Shown one piece after another: positions 24,000 to 36,987 of a stretch of DNA of 64,000 nt. Location: positions 3,906,001-3,970,000 of the forward strand of contig NC_058152.1 of NCBI RefSeq assembly GCF_011075055.1, written 5' to 3'. The DNA is from Mangifera indica (taxonomy: Eukaryota; Streptophyta; Magnoliopsida; Sapindales; Anacardiaceae). How positions within the stretch are numbered: position 1 is the first letter of the stretch; each line of letters starts with the position of its first letter. The translations under genes were made by a program, and so were the position numbers. The notes under the pieces are model-generated. The model searched no databases. It saw only the letters and a list, made by a program, of their open reading frames with translations, and was not told where the DNA came from.

Positions 24000-24494
24000 T
24001 TTTAAGCATAATGAATTACACAGAGAGAAGACAATAACATGGGTATTAACTGCTGGATTTTTGGGAGTATTGAGGTGTTTTGTATATCTCTAGCTGAGGT
24101 TTCGAGGGAAAAGATAAAGGAAGTCGAGGGAAGAGGAGCGTAGGGTAAAGCAAAAAATTAAAGAAGAGGTCTTTCTCATACACAGATCCCAATGGAATGC
24201 TGGATGGATGCCCGGCATTTGCTTGCTGGAACTCATTCTTTTTGTTTAGTTTAAAGGAACTTGCTTTGTTTTCTTTAGAAATCTTTTCAGTGTTAAGGAG
24301 AGAGAAAGATTTGTGCAGTAGTTTGGATTTGTTTAGTTGAGTCTTTAGATTTTGTCCAATCCTTCGTTCAACTAAGTTAAAAAAAAGACCTTAAGATTAG
24401 CTTTGAAAATGGGGTAAGTTGTTTATTTGTATCCAATGTTGAGATGTTTTGCAACAAGAGAAACTTGTCTAGAGGATAGCAACTTACAGAGAAG
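24000..24494 (+). promoter_or_regulatory. Probable promoter/5' leader of ANT
   Basis: This region shows less repeat content than its surroundings and a purine-rich leader (GGGAAGAGGAG, GAGAGAGAAAG). No TATA box or known operator can be assigned with confidence. Confidence 0.3.
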
Positions 24495-27400
24495 ATGAAG
24501 TCCATTAACGATGAGGATAGCAACAATAACAACCATAACCTCAACAACAATGGCTGGTTAGGTTTCTCTCTTTCGCCTCACATGAAAATGGAAGTTACTT
24601 CTTCTTCCTCTTCTTGTTCTTCTCATATTCCTACAGCCATCCCAACAAGCTTTTTTCAACCCCCATTACAAAATTACGGCCTTTACTATGGCGTCGAAGT
24701 TGATCATCGAAATGCTGCCTTGTACCCTTCTTTGCCTGCCATGCCACTCAAGTCTGATGGCTCTCTTTGCTTAATGGAAGCTTTGACCAGGTCTCAACAG
24801 CCACAAGGTTAGGCTCAAACTTAAGTTCAACTAGCATTTTATTTTTTTCATCTAAAACGGTTGCTAAATTCTTCTTTGACAAATGAAAAATGTTAACATT
24901 ATGCTTATTGAAACCTCTGGGCTATCTTGTCTTTGACTATTAATGTGAAGGAATGGTAACAGCAACTTCAACACCAAAACTGGAAGACTTCTTTGGTAGT
25001 ACTTCCATGGGGACCCATCACTATGAAAGCAACGACCGAGAAGCTATGGCTCTTAGTTTAGACAGCAGTATCTATTTCAACCAAAGCCCTACTCACCAAA
25101 ATCTCCTGAACCAACTCCACGAAAATTCCAGGCTCCAACAATATCAATGTTTTACTTCTTCCTATATGGGAGACAGAAAAGCTAAAGAATCCCTGGTCGC
25201 AGACTGCAACCTACACCTCCCAACAATGGAGGATGATGCTATGCATAGCATGAAGAACTGGGTTTCAAGGGACTATGAAACTGACCATGAAATGCAGCAG
25301 AAAATGGTCTATTGCATGAATGATAATGGATCTGAATCTAATAATATCGGTGCAATGTCATATATGAATTTACAGTCTTTGAGCTTATCTATGAGCCCTG
25401 GGTCACAGTCAAGCTGTGTCACTGCTTCACAGCAGCCCACACACACTATGACCGACTCCATCACCATGGAAACTAAGAAACGAGGACCCGACAAAGGGGA
25501 TCAGAAGCAAACTGTTCATAGGAAATCGATTGATACATTTGGTCAGAGAACCTCTCAGTATAGAGGTGTCACAAGGTAATATTTTTCCTAATTCCTTTTT
25601 ATTAAAAATATCTTTCTTTTATGTTATTTTGCCTATTATTATGCACACTAGTGTTTCTTCTGCCCTTTCTTACTCTATCTTGTCTTTTGTCTATATTTTC
25701 TTTAATATATTGTTCTGATTATTTCAAGTGCAATATTTTTCAGGCATAGATGGACTGGTAGATATGAAGCTCATCTATGGGATAATAGTTGCAAGAAAGA
25801 AGGGCAGAGTAGAAAAGGAAGGCAAGGTTAGTGAAGAAAATAAAGTGGCTTCTTTACTGTTGGCCACATGATTTTATTTACCTTCAGTGGCAATTATACT
25901 ATATATATTACTGATTTTTGATGTTTTATGCTTGGCTGGGGTGCCCTTTGAATTCAATGATGGATTCTCAGTTTATCTGGGTAAGCCTTTTTTTATGTAT
26001 GATTGTTATGTATTTTATTCTATTCTTTATTGCCATGTGATCAAGTAAATCCAAAATATTTATTTCAGGAGGTTATGATATGGAAGAGAAAGCTGCAAGA
26101 TCTTATGATCTAGCTGCTCTCAAGTACTGGGGACCCTCAACACACATAAATTTCCCTGTAATGATCTTAGTTCATCTAACATATTCCTATACTTATAAAG
26201 GGCTTTTTCAACCTTTCTTACTAATTAATGTAATTAAGTTGCTTCATCAGCTGGAAAATTATCAACAGGAGCTTGAAGACATGAAGGGCATGACCAGGCA
26301 GGAGTATGTTGCTCACTTGAGGAGGTAAATCTTTGCATCTTTCTATACCATTGTAATATTCTTAAATTTTTTTTCTGAATAATTAAGCCCTTCTATGCAG
26401 GAAAAGTAGTGGCTTTTCTAGGGGAGCTTCAATGTACAGAGGAGTAACAAGGTCCTATTATTCTCCGTAGTTGCATTAGCTAATTCTGACTGTACACATG
26501 AATGCAATAATGATTTCTGATTTAATTTTAGCAGGCATCATCAACACGGACGATGGCAAGCTCGAATCGGCCGAGTTGCAGGAAACAAGGATCTTTATCT
26601 GGGGACATTCAGTGAGTTCTAATGAATCTTGAATGTCTTTGACAAAATTCCCGTATAGTTTACCGAATACTGTGTATTTTTTTCAACATTCAATCATTTT
26701 CTTTTGTTTGTTTACAATAACAATTGAGAGATCAGAAAGGATATGCTTTATGATCACTTCCAAAGGTTAATCTTTGAACCGCTCTTGGGATCTTTGAAAC
26801 TCTTTTTAGTCACTGTTGATGTTACATAAGGCTGAACTTTTGGATTGCATATATAGTGCTTGTAGTCAGTGTAGACCAAGCTTTTGCTAAAGCTCGCCTG
26901 CTCAAAAAAAAAATAAAGCTGTTGTAAGGCTGTTGCTACACGTTTACTCATACAAAAAGATATTCCCACCTAAAGCTCAATTTAGTGGTGCTTTGCTAAT
27001 TTAATTATCTGTTTTAATTTTGTTTTATCATTATCTAATTATGGTTTTCATTGAACTAATTAAAATTTCAGGCACTCAAGAGGAAGCTGCTGAAGCTTAT
27101 GACATTGCTGCTATAAAATTTCGTGGGATAAATGCTGTGACAAACTTTGACATTACAAGGTATGATGTCGAACGAATCATGGCTAGCCCAACCCTTCTTG
27201 CAGGAGAACTGGCTCGGCGCAACAAGGACATTGATCCTGTTCGTGTTCTTGAGGTCACTAATCACAACAACCTTTCTGCTCATGGAGGCGACAGGTATCA
27301 ATCGTCATCATCTCAGCAGCAACTTGAGCAGAAGTTGCCAATTATCATTGATAATTATAAGGCTCAAGCTTTCTCAATGGCAGCTGAAAGTGTGATGGGG

Positions 27401-27685
27401 ATGGATACATTGAGCTCAGGTCAACAAGAGGTGGAGGATTCAACCAAGATGGGGAATCATTTATCAAGTGCCTCTTCGTTGGTGACCACATTGAGCAGCT
27501 CAAGAGAATGCACCCCAGATAGAAGCAGTGCCCCCCTGCAATATGCAATGCCTGGGTCAGCGGCCAAGATGTTCAACAGTCTAACAACCACAGTGAATTC
27601 TTGGATTCCTACTGCTGAGAGGAGGCCTCCTCCAATCTCCATGCCTTCCAACATGCCAGTTTTTGCCATGTGGACCGATTCGTAG
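24495..27685 (+). CDS. ANT: AINTEGUMENTA (euANT-clade double-AP2 transcription factor)
   Basis: Nine exons join in frame: 24495-24807, 24951-25575, 25744-25826, 25972-25980, 26069-26157, 26251-26324, 26401-26451, 26535-26611 and 27072-27685, giving 644 residues. The second AP2 repeat is preceded by the standard linker. Hallmarks in order are [68 protein letters not shown]2-R1 (about 307-373), the linker with [12 protein letters not shown] (374-409), AP2-R2 (about 410-467) and the C-terminal [10 protein letters not shown]. The N-terminal and C-terminal motifs are specific to AINTEGUMENTA rather than PLETHORA or AIL1. ANT is a nuclear activator that sustains cell proliferation in lateral organs and ovules. 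Exon 4 is the 9-nt microexon (TTTATCTGG) that supplies Val-Tyr-Leu of AP2-R1. No lesion is seen. Confidence 0.96.
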
Positions 27686-28800
27686 AGCTCTCTTTTGATT
27701 TAGATTCAATATCTTTTTGCATGAACAAAACGGAAAGTTGAAGTGGGTGGGTGGGTTGTTGCTAGCTTAATGGTGGTTCATGTGGGACACCAGAAGAACC
27801 TAATTTCTAACTTTATCCTTTTAGCCTTATATATGTTATGAACATCTTCTTAAAAAGAAATGGTGGGGAGAAGCTTTTAAGACATTATGATTGGAGTCTA
27901 TGAGATGATTTGCATGATATGGGATGACCCAATTTCATAATCAGATTCAACTTTATTCTTATTTTCTCAAGTACAGAGCCAGTTCAATATGTGTCCTCCA
28001 TTAACATTTGGCAGAGATGTGATAGTCACCTGCCTTTTATCTTTGTTCACAGCAGCCCCTTTCTTCTGCAGAGGTAGAAGAAATATCCACCCCTATAATT
28101 CAATTCAATCCAATGGTTAAAAAACTCCATTCCCATGAGAACTTCTTTAAGGTCCAGCTTTCTGTATCCACTAACAGCTGTGAGAGTAACAGTACCATGT
28201 TCAGATGCAGGTTTCCATGACTGGTCAAAGCTTTGGAGCTGGAATTCTATAAATTATTTATCATGAATATGGTTGGTGAAACTGCTGTGCATTAAATTGT
28301 TCCAAGTAGAAATTGAAATAATGAGCATTAATGGATACTGAAAAATGGCGAAGCTTCACTTAAAGTTAACATGAATCCTGGAGAAACTCCATATCTATGC
28401 ATATATAATTAATTAAGTTAATTACAAATAAATTATCTCACTGCTAAAACAAAACCTACAGAGCAGTAAGGCACTGAGATATCTTAAATAGGTAAAAAAT
28501 TAGAAAACAAATGGTTCAACAAAATTAGCTTACCATTATAATTACACAAAAACTACATAAAGACACAAACATAGTTCCCTGCTTCAGGGCCTGCTAGTGT
28601 TATTATGGTATGGCCAATCCTCCTCCTTATGAAATTAATTGAACTGCAGAAATATATTAATACTTGTACAAGTTTCAACAGACTCCATTTTTATATATAA
28701 TTAAAGAAAAATACAAAATTATGGTGGTAAGTATTTTGATTCGACCAATGTCATGTGAACACAGTTTCAAATACACAATTGGAAACATAAATAATGTGTT
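27686..28800. other. ANT 3' flank and intergenic sequence
   Basis: The 3'UTR is expected in the first few hundred bases; no exact polyadenylation site is assigned. No gene beyond it. Confidence 0.4.
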
Positions 28801-28849
28801 ATTATATAATAATTAATGTTACTTTATTCTTAATTCAAAATTATTCAAT

Positions 28850-29285
28850 ATAGGAGTGTTCAAAAATATTTGATAACCAAATTGAACTGAAAAATAGGTT
28901 ATTTGAAAAACCCATTCAGATATCAATTAAAACAGATAGAAAAACCGATTTGCCTATTTTTTACAACCGGTTAATTGAACCAAATTGAATCAATTTTGAA
29001 AAGAACAAATAAAAAATTAATAGATTATTGAATCTATTTAAAAATAATAATAAAATAGCATAATCTTTTAAATTTGGTACAAAATATAAAATTCAGTTCG
29101 GTTAATTAATACTTTCATTTCGATTAAAAATAGATTAATCTTTAAATTAGTTCGGTTTGAAAAGTTGTGAAACCAGTTCAAGTAACCGATTTTAAATACC
29201 TTTAATTTATTCATATAATAATATATTATTTATTTATTTAATTATATATTCAAAAATTATGTATATATAATTTTATTATTTCGAT
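28850..29285. repeat. AT-rich transposon relic (AACCGGTTAATTGAACC type)
   Basis: GTTCAAAAATATTTGATAACC and AAGTAACCGATTTTAAATACC form loosely inverted ends around AACCGGTTAATT and TTCGGTTTG words, followed by a foldback-MITE half at 29210-29285. Boundaries are uncertain. Confidence 0.35.
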
Positions 29286-30940
29286 TTTCAGACCCCAAAC
29301 AGGTTTGTGGAGAACATAAGTCAAATCACAATTCACTTTCGTTGACAAGAGAGTTTTCATCAAGTGATAAACATGCTTTTGCATGTAAGATTAAAGGCTT
29401 TTTGAGTGGAAAAAGTGTGATTTAGGAGATGATTATGAGTTGCCAAGATTGACAACTGATTTATTGCCACGGTTAGTGGCTGGTGAATTGTTCCGCAACT
29501 TGAACAACATTAAGATCTCAGTTTAAATGATAAAAGAAAAGATTTTATATATGAAAAAACATGAATTCAAATCTTCTTTAATAATATATTTAAATCAAAC
29601 TCTTAACTTATTTGATTCAGTATTAGACTTAAGATTTATTTAGTTTAATATAATTGATTCGATCTAAAAAATGATACTCTAACTTGAATGGAGCTTAAAA
29701 AAAAAAGAAATTTCGATCTCACTTTACAAAAAGGATATACACAAAGAATAAGAGGATAATCTTAGCAGCCCTTTTGGGGCACACCAATTTTGACACAAAC
29801 AATTTGTCCCTAGTAAACCAGTGATCTCTTGTGATTTAGATGCCTTTGGATGAAGTGGGCGTGTCTCATTCATGTCTTAAAAAGCAAAAGGCATAAACAA
29901 AATGAGTGGCCTAACTTAGGCTTAACCAGACAAAGAAATAATAAAACATGTAGCTGGGAATTATGCAGTAAATTGCCAAGTCAAAATGGTTTGTCAAAGG
30001 TAACATGTAATTGTGTTATGCAGGTAAGCTTACCCCTCGAGAATTATGTCTTAAGCAGTGTCTAACTACCAAGTGCCCAATATCAGGTAATGTATCTAGC
30101 ATTATAACAAATTAACACATTATTAGAAGCGAGTAGATAACTCACACCACTTAGATGTATATTGTCACACAATTTGAATATATAAATGACAGATCTCATT
30201 CAAGAAGTGATTTAAATTGTTCAATTATGAATATACGTTCAACATAAGATAAAGTACTCAAACGAACCGAAATAGGTAATTGGGCATATTTATTACCATA
30301 CCAACTAAGCAAACTATGTCGCATTTAAAGCAAAGTGGTTGTGCCGTTTCAATAATGCATTAATTATAAAGTGGTTAAGTTAATTATCTTAAAAATTCCT
30401 CTTATAATACTTTAACATCATTTAACTTCCGAAAGCAAAAATATTATTATAATGGTATACTAATGACACATTATAAAAAAGAATATTAAATAATAGTTTA
30501 TGTATGTTTTGCTCTAATAATCGAACCACTTGCAAAGCCTCTTTATACTATTGTTTCATTGTTTTGTGTTTCATACACATAATCACTTTTTGTTGTAATT
30601 TTACCATAGCTCTCGTATAATATCTTTGGATTATTACATCATCAGATTAATGCAATTTTCGACATCGAATTTTTGGCTTTAAAAGTAGAGCCATTGAATT
30701 ACTCTCTCAACTCAAGTTTTCCAACAAAGTTTTTTTTGAATATATTTTAAGAAAACATTCTTTTTAGCTCGCATCACCAAAATACCTCTAGAAACCTTAC
30801 AACTGCCCAGGTTTAGCGGGATACTATAACCAACTATACCAAAGTAGTTGTTTCCCTCGTTAAAATGGTTGCTACCGACTACCTAGATGCTCATTCGCCT
30901 AAGTTACTTACTCACTTAGATGCAGCTATCTACAACTTAA
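29286..30940. other. Intergenic, no gene recognised
   Basis: Only short chance frames are present. The segment 29510-29680 contains words (CTTAACTTATTTGATTCAGT) that also occur near 16855 and suggest an old dispersed repeat. Confidence 0.4.
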
Positions 30941-31474
30941 CCAATATTTATAGAACACTAATCCAACCCCTACCCACCATTCCAATGACTATCATAGGAG
31001 ACCAAACTCTCATATGATATCTCTGAATTATTACTACATTGTGTCAATGTAATTTCTTATATTAATAAATTGTTTTTAAATTCATAAATATTTGAGTCAT
31101 GTTAAAAATAAACTCTAACACCGATATTTACAGGACACTAATCCGACCTTTACCCACCATCCCAATATGACTATCATATGAGACCAAACTTTCATGTAAT
31201 ATATTTGAATTATTACGACATTATGTCAATGTAATTTCTTGTATCAATAAATTGTTTTTAAATTCATAAATATTTGAGTCATGTTAAAAATAAACTCTAA
31301 CACCGATATTTACAGGACACTAATCTGACCCTTACCCACCATCCCAATATGACTATCATATGAGACCAAACTTTCATGTAATATATTTGAATTATTAAGA
31401 CATTATGTCAATGTAATTTCTTGTATCAATAAATTGTTTTTAAATTCATAAATATTTGAGTCCTGTTAAAAATA
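30941..31474. repeat. 182-bp tandem repeat, three copies
   Basis: Copies begin near 30941, 31121 and 31303 at CCRATATTTA. The second and third are almost identical over CATGTAATATATTTGAATTA and TTTTTAAATTCATAAATATT; the first is clearly more diverged. A run of (TA)n and (GA)n microsatellite follows at 31485-31536. Confidence 0.9.
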
Positions 31475-31540
31475 AACAATAAATAAATAAATATATATAT
31501 ATAGAGAGAGAGAGAGAGCGCGAGAGAGAGAGAGAGTAAT

Positions 31541-31720
31541 ATTATGCGTATTTATAGTTTCTATTTTGAGTATACAAATAGGTACATAGTTATGTGTATC
31601 ATTACATGATTAGATGCTATTTTATCTTTAATTTAAATTCACTCAATCACATAATAACATATATAAATATATACTAATTTATGTATTTAAAGTGGGTATA
31701 CATAATTTTATTGATATAAA
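31541..31720. repeat. Foldback AT-rich MITE
   Basis: Left arm GAGTATACAAATAGGTACATAG and right arm CTAATTTATGTATTTAAAGTGG flank the family core TTTATCTTTAATTTAAATT. Same family as 46800-46985. Confidence 0.6.
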
Positions 31721-32342
31721 AAAATAATTCTGATTTATCATTAAGATGTTAAAGAAAAAATAACTAGACAAATGATAATCTAGATTTGAATATCTATCAT
31801 ATTTATAAAATTTTATTTTATCTAATATAATAATTATAAGTTCAATAAATATATCTTAAATTTATCTATTTAACAAATATCAACGAATCACGATTAAAAA
31901 AATAGAGAGAGAGAGAGATAGAATAGCCTATCATTAATCACAAAATTTTCGGTGAAACAATCTTGAAGGCTTGCTTGACTGGCATTTGGAAGTTGTTAAA
32001 AGGAAAAACGACTTGAAATTGGCATCAACTTTTGATTTGATGGATTGATTTGACAAGAATTTCTTCTTCAATAACTTCATTTTAAATTACTTCAAATTTT
32101 GGTGGCATCTTCAGATGGTTATTTTGACTAATTCTTAAAAGGAAGATCCTGTTGATTATTAAAGGAGATTGCGCCAGGATCTCATTGGTAGGTACAATTA
32201 AATTATCCAAACTTTACTTTATAAAATCTTCTTTCACTCACTAATTCGTATTTATCATTTTACGTTATCAAAAAAATATTATTCAAATTCTTCCTGGTAA
32301 ATTAGTGGTATTGAAAATCTTTATAATTTACCATATATTAAG

Positions 32343-33081
32343 GACCAAAATACGGTTTTTCATCTCAGTTTTAACTCAATTTAAAAAGTATATCTATTTA
32401 TCCTTTAAACTTCTGTTAAAATTATTATTATTATATGTAAGGATAAAATCGTTATTTTTATAATAATATTAAAAAATATAATTTTATCTCATTTTCTTTC
32501 TTAGGTTTTAAAAATTGACATTTTGCCCCAGACCTCAATTTTAAAAAGTGGCTTATCCCCCCTCCCCCCAAAATCCTTAAGTCTTTTTTTTTCTTTACCT
32601 CTTTGATAGCCGGTTTCCAACCAAGCCCTAGCCACATCTTCGTCGTTGTCTTTCTTTCTCCTAAGGACGACGAACGACGACGTTCATCATCCAAAAAAAG
32701 ATTTTGTCTTTCGAGAGAGAAACGCCATTGAGAGAGAGTGCCATCAAGAGAGAAAAGCTGGAGAGGAGGGTTGTGATTCACTAGAGGAAATTGTCAAATT
32801 TAGGGATTTCAAACCCTAGGTGGAAAAAATGAAATTTTCAAACATTAATCTTGAGAAAAAATTATTAGTTTTTCAAATCAAAAAAAGAAATGAGATATAA
32901 TTTTAATTATTTTAATATTAATGAGAAAATGATGATTCTACTTTTAACATTTACAGAAAATTCTTATGTTTGTGACAATGGACTAAACTTTGGGTGAATA
33001 TTTAGGCTTTTCAACTACTAAGGGTATATATTTGTCTTTTCACCAAAATTTGGGTGGGAATAGTGTTTTGGCCTATATTAA
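32343..33081. mobile_element. Mutator-like nonautonomous family member, compound right end
   Basis: The right end TTTGGGTGGGAATAGTGTTTTGGCC matches the family border, and a second border-like piece (GGACTAAACTTTGGGTGAAT) lies 70 bases inside it. Inner blocks GTTTTAAAAATTGACATTTTGCCCC and AGGGATTTCAAACCCTAGG-type sequence also match. The left border is degraded. Confidence 0.5.
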
Positions 33082-33232
33082 ATAATCAGTAAGAGAATTT
33101 ATTAGAGAAGATTTTCTGAAAGTAGAGTATTTATTGGAACAAAAAATACAAATTGCCCTGAGCTTGATTGGATTTATTTATAAAAACTAATCAAAATGAT
33201 CAAATAATTTTTAAATTATATCAGAGTTACTA

Positions 33233-33393
33233 AGAGCAATAATATGTGTATATATTTTTGATACATAATTTAAACGTATAGATAATGTGTCATCATATAA
33301 TTGGATGTAACTTTATTTTTTTTAAAATTATTTAATTATATAATAATATATCATCTGTGTATCCAAAATATATATGCATAGTTTTACTAATGA
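33233..33393. repeat. Foldback AT-rich MITE
   Basis: Arms ATAATTTAAACGTATAGATAAT and ATCATCTGTGTATCCAAAATAT are inverted around the AT-rich core. Same family as 46800-46985. Confidence 0.6.
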
Positions 33394-33418
33394 TAAAAGA
33401 TAAAGAGATAGAAAAACC

Positions 33419-33665
33419 ATGGCAAGAAACACCTTAAATATGGGCTTGGATGATGATGTTAAAGCCCTCATAGACAAGGATATTATCTTGGGCCTTGACT
33501 CTAAAACAGGTGATGCTGTATAAGTTCTATCAAATTTATTTTATTTTATCCTTAGCGTTTGAGTGAAACAATCCAATGAAGCTTTGAGATTCAGTAAACT
33601 TGTTGACCAAATTGATCAAATTGTGACATCCGTTCACCCATTTTTTAAACTCACGCCAGATATTA
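33419..33665 (+). other. Short coding-like fragment, unidentified
   Basis: A 34-codon frame (33419-33523, ending GDAV) and a second open stretch at about 33558-33665 (ends LTPDIIEA) read more like protein than the surroundings. I recognise neither. They could be remnants of a retrotransposon or chance. Confidence 0.2.
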
Positions 33666-33879
33666 TTGAGGCTTAGAAAGATTTTAATATATAAATTAGT
33701 TGAAACTTGATTAATTTTGTAAATACTCCTTTGTGATTTCTTCCAATTACAGCTTGACTGAGTTGGGAGATTATTGATTGTATTTTAGGAAGCCACTTCT
33801 TATATATTGGAAGTAAACTATTCAAAAATATGTACATCCACTCTAAAATTAATTTTGGCACTGATTTGGTAAACAATAA

Positions 33880-34044
33880 AACTATGTGTGTTCATTTTGA
33901 GTACACAAATTACTACATATTTATATATGTTATCAAGTGATTAAGTGATTTTGAATAAAAAATAAAATATCATTCAATCACATGATAATATATATAAGTA
34001 TATACTCATTTATATATTTAAAATGAATACATATAACATTGCTC
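33880..34044. repeat. Foldback AT-rich MITE
   Basis: TTTGAGTACACAAAT is mirrored by ATTTATATATTTAAAATG; the core is GATAAAATATCATTCAATCACATGAT-like. Same family as 46800-46985. Confidence 0.6.
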
Positions 34045-34209
34045 TTCGATAAAACCTAGCAAGGGAGCCATTGAAGACTGCCCACGAAAAAAGTCGAAAT
34101 TATTATCAAACCCTTTGTTGTGTCGACAAAGACCATAAGCTCATCTATAATCATCTCTAGATCTAAGAATCTAATAATCAAATAAGAATGGGCAATTAAT
34201 CAAAATATG

Positions 34210-35350
34210 CAAACGGGTTGTCGTTTATATGTTTTTAGGCTAATATTTTTCCATTTTACTTTTATAAACAAATGGTAAATTTTGTACCAATTTTGCCCCT
34301 AAGCTAAAAAAACAAAATAGCAGAATTAATAAAGCTAAAAAGGGAAATCTCAAACCACCAGTGACTATCCTTAGAGTAAGAACCTCTAGCAAGCAATAAC
34401 ACCTCCGACAAACAACAAAATGTGTGTTGATTGTGGCAGTTAGGGTTTTCGATTCAAACCCTAAATTGATCATTTTGTTATGACTTTTGATATTTGATCG
34501 TTAATGGTAGTGGTAATTAATTGAAGTTGTAGTTTGACCATTAATAATGTGACATAGATGTCTAAAAGTGTAGTCTCACATAATCTGAACATCAAAGTCT
34601 TCTTTTAACTAATATGATAAATCATTAGAGGTAGTCAAGTTTTACATATAAATTTTTACAACATTGCAACTTCGGTCAATGCACAAATGAGAACACACTA
34701 TTTCTACGAATCCATCGTAATTAATTTTTCCATTAATTGATGCAAATGTCTTAACCCCACTAATGTATTTCAAATTGTTATCGCCTCCATCTACCCAATA
34801 CCCACCATATCAAAGCAGATATATTAACTTAACCATTTTTCTAGGCACATAAAATTCAATTAAGTAATCCCAAAACCACACAAATGCCACAAATCATACA
34901 AACCCTACAAATGCAATTTTGGAGGAAAACAACAATTTTCATTTTCCTTCAAATCTGGACACCAAAACTTGTTCACTTTGATAAATACAACATATATTGA
35001 CTTTATACAAATAATGTAATTGTCAACCTCTTTCACAAATCATTATTAACGCTTTTAACTTTTATCCTTAAAAAAGTTTTGATTGAAAGTTTTGAATAAA
35101 AGTTTCAATTTATATATAAAAAACTTACTTGATTTATGATGATGATGAATGACAAAGAAAACAGTTGGAATGTGTTGTTGTCAAAATGTTGAGAAAAGGG
35201 AGAATGGTAAAAACAAGATGAAAATGGTGAAAAAAATATTAGTTAAGTGAAAAAGAGGTATTATTAAAACAAAAATATGAGTTTGTTTAGAAAGGTAAAA
35301 GGTACAAAAGTTGGTCTAAAAAGATATAAACAACAACTCTTTTGTCAATT
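34210..35350. mobile_element. Nonautonomous DNA transposon with about 40-bp inverted ends
   Basis: The left end GGGTTGTCGTTTATATGTTTTTAGGC is the inverse of the right end with TCTAAAAAGATATAAACAACAACTC. The interior has no recognisable transposase. No target duplication was confirmed, so the superfamily is open. Confidence 0.6.
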
Positions 35351-36086
35351 TTAATTAATTTTCTAGTTATTAACTTAACCGATTTATGAGTCTTGTATTT
35401 ATTTTTTAAAATGATAATATTTTATTTATTATATATTATATTATTAATATAATATTTATCTACTATATTTAATTTTTGATCGAATTTGAACCGAATTTAA
35501 ACTTGTCAAAAGGTTGTAGATGAGATAAATAGTATAACTGATAAGATAAATAATACTACTAAAGAGATCAATAGTGCCAATAATAGTAAGGGTGGATGCA
35601 AACTCTCTCTAATTTGAACTCAATTTAAATTTAAACTAAACAAATTTGAATTAAATCAAATTTTGGTGAACACATAAGTAAAGAAACTAAATGTTTTTCA
35701 AAATTGACACAACAAATTGATTAAGCGCGAAAAAATAGTGTTTGGTCCCTTCAAAAAAGGTTATAGTTTTGATGCACCATAATATTTCATATTTAATTAA
35801 ACCATAGCTAATATTATAATATATTATAATGGTTGTTAAATCTACTATTTTATATCTCATAACATTATACTTTTTTTAAAACCGCAATTTATTGTTAATT
35901 TCATAATACAACACTATTAAATTAGTTATTTTATATCTCATAATGCTATAATTTTTTTTACTACTGCAGCTTATTGTTAATTTTCTAATATAATACTATT
36001 AAAACTGTAACTTATGTTATTTTAGGCAATGGTTTAAAAAACATAGTCAAGTTAAGCGTTGCCTAAAGCCTAATATGTGGTAGTGT

Positions 36087-36980
36087 TATGTAATACCCAC
36101 GTGTATGTACAAAGGTTAAAATAGCAATTTCATGCCAATTATTGATTTCATTAAAAATCATATGTACGTGGGTTGTTTCATGTTGAATTTACGTTAAAAT
36201 ATAAGAGAAAAGAAAGGTTGAATGAGGTTGGAATGCCTTTTCCATATTGATTAGGTTGAATGACTCAAGTAATGACCTTAATTAGTTTTAAGGTGGAATG
36301 ACTATTTTGAAAGATGAAACATCTATACTACTACTGGTTGTCTAATTGAAAATCTATAGAAAGAGGTCATTATTCAAACGAATTAAAATAACTATTATTA
36401 TCCCATGATCAAACTAAAACTCTAACCCTCCAAATTTGCATAACAATCCTCCAAGGTCATATTCAAAATGATTCAAGGCCGGTGGATCTAGTTTTAATCG
36501 GAATCGAGGTAAGTAGGGATCTTTTAATCTTTTACACTTTAATTTGTGGATATTTTGGATTGAAAATTCATATGCATGTTTATATAGGCCATAGAATATG
36601 ATGACTCAATGAGTTACTATGCTCTTATTTTATGTGACACTTTTCTCCAAACACAAACTCTTGAAGGAGATATGGGTCCGAAAAATGTGTTGATTTAAAA
36701 CTTCTTAACATGAACTACTTTAATAATACAATGAAATTCAAATCATATATACAAGCATGATAAACATCACTCAAAATGCGCAAAAAGTTGTCATATCAAT
36801 TAACTAAAATCTCAGCATTCATACATAATAACATAAGCATCATGGTCAAGTATGAATTCGTACATACCATCCATAACATCTTGAAGGGGAGTTACATGTA
36901 GTCATGAGCATCTTATTTTGACTAAAGTTTGCTCTTGGGAATTTGGTTCACCAAAAATACATATTTTTAAAGCATAGGGG
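36087..36980 (+). mobile_element. Possible gypsy-type LTR remnant
   Basis: TGTAATACCCACGTGTATG at 36088 is the usual start of a plant Ty3/gypsy LTR. A GAGGTAAGTAGGGATC block near 36507 is often seen in such LTRs. The right end is not identified; the stretch is noncoding and decayed. Confidence 0.35.
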
Positions 36981-36987
36981 TGTACAT

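Noticed and set aside
27068..27669. Minus-strand frames opposite the last ANT exon
   Set aside because: They are shadows of the strong ANT coding frame.
30941..31474. Spaced direct repeats as a possible CRISPR-like array
   Set aside because: Units are 180-182 bp without distinct spacers, and the DNA is plant nuclear.
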